From Prevotella sp. E15-22 (GTDB taxonomy: Bacteria > Bacteroidota > Bacteroidia > Bacteroidales > Bacteroidaceae), in assembly GCF_023204875.1 (NCBI RefSeq), contig NZ_CP096247.1:2976001-3040000 (forward strand): a stretch of 64,000 nucleotides of DNA. The letters are read 5' to 3'. Below the pieces are notes generated by a model that saw nothing but the letters and a program-made list of their open reading frames with translations, did not search any database and was not told where the DNA came from. Of this stretch, positions 60,807 to 64,000 are shown in pieces; position 1 is the stretch's first letter, and every line of letters starts with the position of its first letter. The position numbers were made by a program, and so were the translations under genes.

Positions 60807-63800
60807 ATGAAACAAACGAAACGATTGTTTTTAAGTTTCTTGACGATGCTGGTCGCTACGATGACGTACGCACAGAAGGTGACAGGAACTGTGTCTGACT
60901 CTTTTGGGCCAGTGATTGGAGCTACAGTCATGGAGAAAGGAACCACCAATGGCACGGTGACTGACTTCGACGGAAACTTTACACTCAAAGTGAAAGCCGG
61001 CACTACGCTGGTGTTTAGCTATGTGGGCTGTCTGACACAGGAGTTGCCTGCTCAGAATGGCATGCAGGTGATGCTGAAAGAAGACAGCAAGCAGCTGCAG
61101 GAAGTAGTAGTGACAGGTTACACTACCCAGCGCAAGGCCGACCTGACGGGTGCTATCTCTACCGTCAGCGTTGACGAGATGGCTAAGCAGAACGAGAACA
61201 ACCCGATGAAGGCCCTGCAGGGTCGTGTTCCAGGCATGAACATCTCTGCCGACGGTAATCCTTCGGGTGCTGCTACCGTGCGCATCCGTGGTAATGGTTC
61301 ACTGGAGCATAACGATCCTCTTTATATTATTGATGGTGTGCCCACCACTGCCGGTATGCACGAGTTGAACGGCAACGATATCGAGAGCATCCAGATTCTG
61401 AAGGATGCAGCCTCGGCATCTATCTATGGTTCGCGTGCTGCCAATGGTGTGATTATTATCACCACGAAGAAGGGTAAGGAGGGTAAGATCAAGGTCAACT
61501 TCGACGGTTCTGTCGCTGCCTCGTTCTATACCAACAAGATAGAGACCATGAATGCCTCGGAGTGGGGACGTGCCTTCTGGCAGGCTAACGTCAACGATGG
61601 TATGAACCCCTCGAACAACAACCTGGGTTACAACTACGACTGGAGCTACGACCAGAATGGCAACCCCGTGCTGAACAAGATGACCATGAACATGTACCTC
61701 GACGAGAATGGTACCGTACGTGCCGGTGACACGGACTGGTTCAAGGAGGTGACGCGTACGGGTGTCGTTCAGCAGTATAACCTCTCTGTCAGCAATGGCT
61801 CAGAGAAGGGCAACTCCTTCTTCTCATTAGGTTACTACGACAACCAGGGTACCATCAAGGACTCTTGGTTCAACCGTCTGTCTGCCCGTGCTAATGCAGA
61901 CTATAAGCTCTTTGATGGCAAACTGACCATTGGTGAGAACTTCACGCTGAACCGCAACAAGGGTGTCGATGCTCCTGGCGGTATCCTGCAGAATGCACTG
62001 CAGTTCAACCCCAACTTCCCCATCTATGCAGAGAACGGCCAGTATGCTCAGGCTCTGGGTGCTTACTCAGAGCGTGAGAATCCGCTGAGCATGATTCGCA
62101 ATGCTAAGGACAACGAGTATACCCTGTGGCGCATGTTCGGTGACGTTCACCTGAGCGTAACCCCGTTCAAGAACTTTACCCTGCGCACCACTTTAGGCTT
62201 GGACTACACCCAGAAGGAGCAGCGCTTCTTCATGTACCCCATTGCCAATGGTAAGGTAAAGCGCACCGACACAGCCGTAGAGAGCAAGCAGGAGCACTGG
62301 ATGCGCTGGATGTGGAACGCCATTGCTACCTATAACCTGGAGATTGGCAAGCACCGTGGTGATGCTATGATTGGTATGGAGGTCAACCGCGAACAGACCA
62401 AGTGGAGCAGTGCCCAGCGCTATGAGCTGGCTATCTTGAATACAGACTATATGTGGCCGTCAGCCGGTTCTGGCAAGCAGTTGGCTTTAGGTTCTGGCGA
62501 TGGCTATTCACTGGTGTCCTTCTTTGGTAAGATCAACTACACCTATAATGACAAGTACCTGGCTTCGTTCACCATCCGTCGTGACGGTTCCAGCCGTTTC
62601 GGTAAGAACAACCAGTATGGTACCTTCCCCTCTGTCAGTGCCGGTTGGCGCCTTTCTGAGGAGTCGTTCATGAACTTCACCAAGAGCTGGCTGGACAACC
62701 TGAAGGTTCGCTACTCTTGGGGACAGACGGGTAACCAGGAAATCTCCAACATCGCACGCTATACCATCTATAAGTCTGTGGTATCTACAGGCTTGTGGGG
62801 CAGTGGTCAGGCAGGTTCTGCCTATGACATCACCGGCCGTAACGGCGGCTACGACCTGAGCAATGGCTACGTTCGTCAGCAGCGTGCCAATGAGGACATC
62901 AAGTGGGAGACCACCACGCAGCATAACATCGGTGTCGACTTCGCCTTCCTGCACAACTGCATCTATGGTAGCTTTGACTGGTTCGACAAGAAGACCACCG
63001 ACATCCTGCTCTTCATGGACGGCATCGCCGCGATGGGCGAGGGTGCCTCACAGTGGATCAATGCCGGTGAGGTGAAGAATACCGGTTGGGAATTCAGCCT
63101 GGGCTACCGTCATAAGCTGGCCAATGGCTTCTCATGGGACATCAATGGTAACATCAGCCGTTATAAGAATGAGATTACGAAGTTGCCTGAGACGGTGGCT
63201 GCCAAGGGTACGTATGGTGGTAATGGCGTGAAGAGCGTCGTTGGTCGCCCCATGTTTTCTGAGGTGGGCTATGTCGCTGACGGCATCTTCAAGAGTCAGG
63301 AGGAAATTGACAACCATGCACAGCAGGACGGTGCAGGACTTGGTCGCATCCGCTATAAGGACTTGAACGGTGATGGCAAGATTACCGAGGCCGACCAGGA
63401 CTGGATTTACGACCCGACACCCGACTTCACATGGGGTCTGAACATCTACCTGCAGTACAAGGACTTCGACTTCACCATGTTCTGGCAGGGTGTGCAGGGT
63501 GTTGATGTCAACTGTATTGGTTATAAGTCGCAGACCGACTTCTGGGCCAACTCTAATGTCAACGTGCCTTACCTGAACAAGGGTACACGCGTGTTGAACG
63601 CCTGGAGTCCTGCCAATCCAGACAGCGACATCCCCGCACTGACCACATCAGACACCAACCGCGAGGGTCGTCTGTAAACCTACTACATCGAGAATGGCTC
63701 TTACGCCAAGCTACGTACCGTACAGCTGGGCTATAACATGCCAAAGAGCATTACTGAGAAGCTGAAGATGGACCGCATCCGTCTGTACGTCTCTGCCCAG

Positions 63801-63911
63801 AACCTGCTGACCATCAAGAGCGGCAAGTTCACTGGCAACGATCCTGAGCGTCCTGGATTTGACTATCCTATTCCTCTCAACCTCACCTTCGGCGTGAATG
63901 TAGGATTCTAA
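60807..63911 (+). pseudogene. SusC-family fructan transporter interrupted by an in-frame TAA
   Basis: This outer-membrane TonB-dependent transporter would be 1034 residues but meets TAA at codon 957 (63675-63677). The frame then continues without another stop as TYYIENGSYAKLRTVQLGYN and ends GVNVGF at 63911, the normal SusC C-terminus. The N-terminal signal (TMTYAQ), carboxypeptidase-like domain (VTGTVSDSFGPVIGATV), plug (LQGRVPGMNISADG, PLYIIDGVP, IQILKDAASASIYGSRAANGV) and barrel are otherwise intact. Homologues usually have Ser or a similar residue at this point (EGR.STYYIENGSY), so one base change (TCA to TAA) would explain it. Losing the last strands should prevent outer-membrane insertion unless read through. 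A sequencing error is the main alternative. Confidence 0.85.
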
Positions 63912-63943
63912 AGACCACGAATGCAATTAAACGAATAAAAGTT

Positions 63944-64000
63944 ATGAAAACAACATATATAAAATACATCTGTGCCATGTGCGCCATCTGCGGTCTGACG
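63944..64000 (+). CDS. SusD-like lipoprotein, 5' end only
   Basis: Nineteen codons are visible (MKTTYIKYICAMCAICGLT) before the window ends. They form a signal peptide that would continue into the usual LTSC lipobox. The position, 32 bp after the end of the SusC frame, makes a SusD partner very likely. No domain can be checked. Confidence 0.65.
   Translation, partial: MKTTYIKYICAMCAICGLT

Noticed and set aside
1..64000. tRNA, rRNA, insertion sequence or phage genes
   Set aside because: None could be recognised on either strand by eye; a tRNAscan or ISfinder search would be needed to exclude short or decayed copies.

Overview
The window is a chromosomal segment of a Bacteroidales bacterium, most likely Prevotella or a close relative. 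The evidence is several SusC/SusD outer-membrane pairs, lipoproteins with acidic export-like signals after the lipobox cysteine, many TAnnTTTG promoter -7 elements with TTTG about 19-20 bp upstream where the upstream element is visible, and a secreted protein ending in a YFTLDGR-type tail. No rRNA, tRNA, CRISPR array, transposase or phage gene was recognised.

Layout. 1-4073 (minus): suf iron-sulfur operon sufB-(purine permease)-sufC-sufD, with sufD cut by the window edge. 4135-9855 (minus): a DUF3298-like lipoprotein, then the infB-nusA-rimP translation/transcription operon with a clear promoter and terminator. 10053-12065 (plus): a secreted GH51 alpha-L-arabinofuranosidase, converging on a shared terminator. 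12141-29570 (minus): a 17.4 kb run of seven surface genes, FAS1 lipoprotein-SusC-SusD-FAS1 lipoprotein-FAS1 lipoprotein-SusC-SusD, with no enzyme and no regulator. 29852-33577 (minus): a large secreted protein with three similar beta-sandwich (CBM-like) modules. 33836-36220 (minus): polynucleotide phosphorylase. 36425-41214 (plus): a run of envelope proteins (a thioredoxin-fold lipoprotein without CxxC, a small protein with no normal start codon, a YARHG/DUF3160 lipoprotein, and a CapA-like protein whose signal-peptide codons contain a perfect 15-bp hairpin). 41313-44165 (plus): topA and aroK.

44166-45083 is the only long gene-free stretch and is almost entirely repeats: a 22-bp degenerate palindromic array built from three interchangeable half-site words, a 7/14-bp tandem repeat, and eight successive stem-loops. 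45084-50364 (plus): speA, an RsbW-like kinase, an SLC13/RCK transporter, a STAS protein and argB, tightly packed. 50351-53703: a DEAD-box helicase, a LOG family protein and a PfkB kinase, followed by an M16 peptidase (53797-55047). Two near-identical divergent promoter modules with heptamer repeats sit here, and the peptidase carries an in-frame copy of an intergenic palindromic repeat.

55131-64000 is a fructan utilisation locus. A fructokinase, an MFS sugar importer and a secreted GH32 fructanase form a minus-strand operon. A divergent gene encodes a one-piece membrane regulator (sugar-binding domain, TM helix, AraC HTH, no kinase). It is followed by SusC, which has an in-frame TAA 78 codons before its natural end, and the start of SusD. 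Matching CGTTCAT dyads lie upstream of both GH32/regulator and SusC, suggesting one regulon: SusC/D import, GH32 cleavage, MFS uptake and phosphorylation under the regulator's control.

All assignments rest on reading motifs and family resemblance by eye; no database search was possible.
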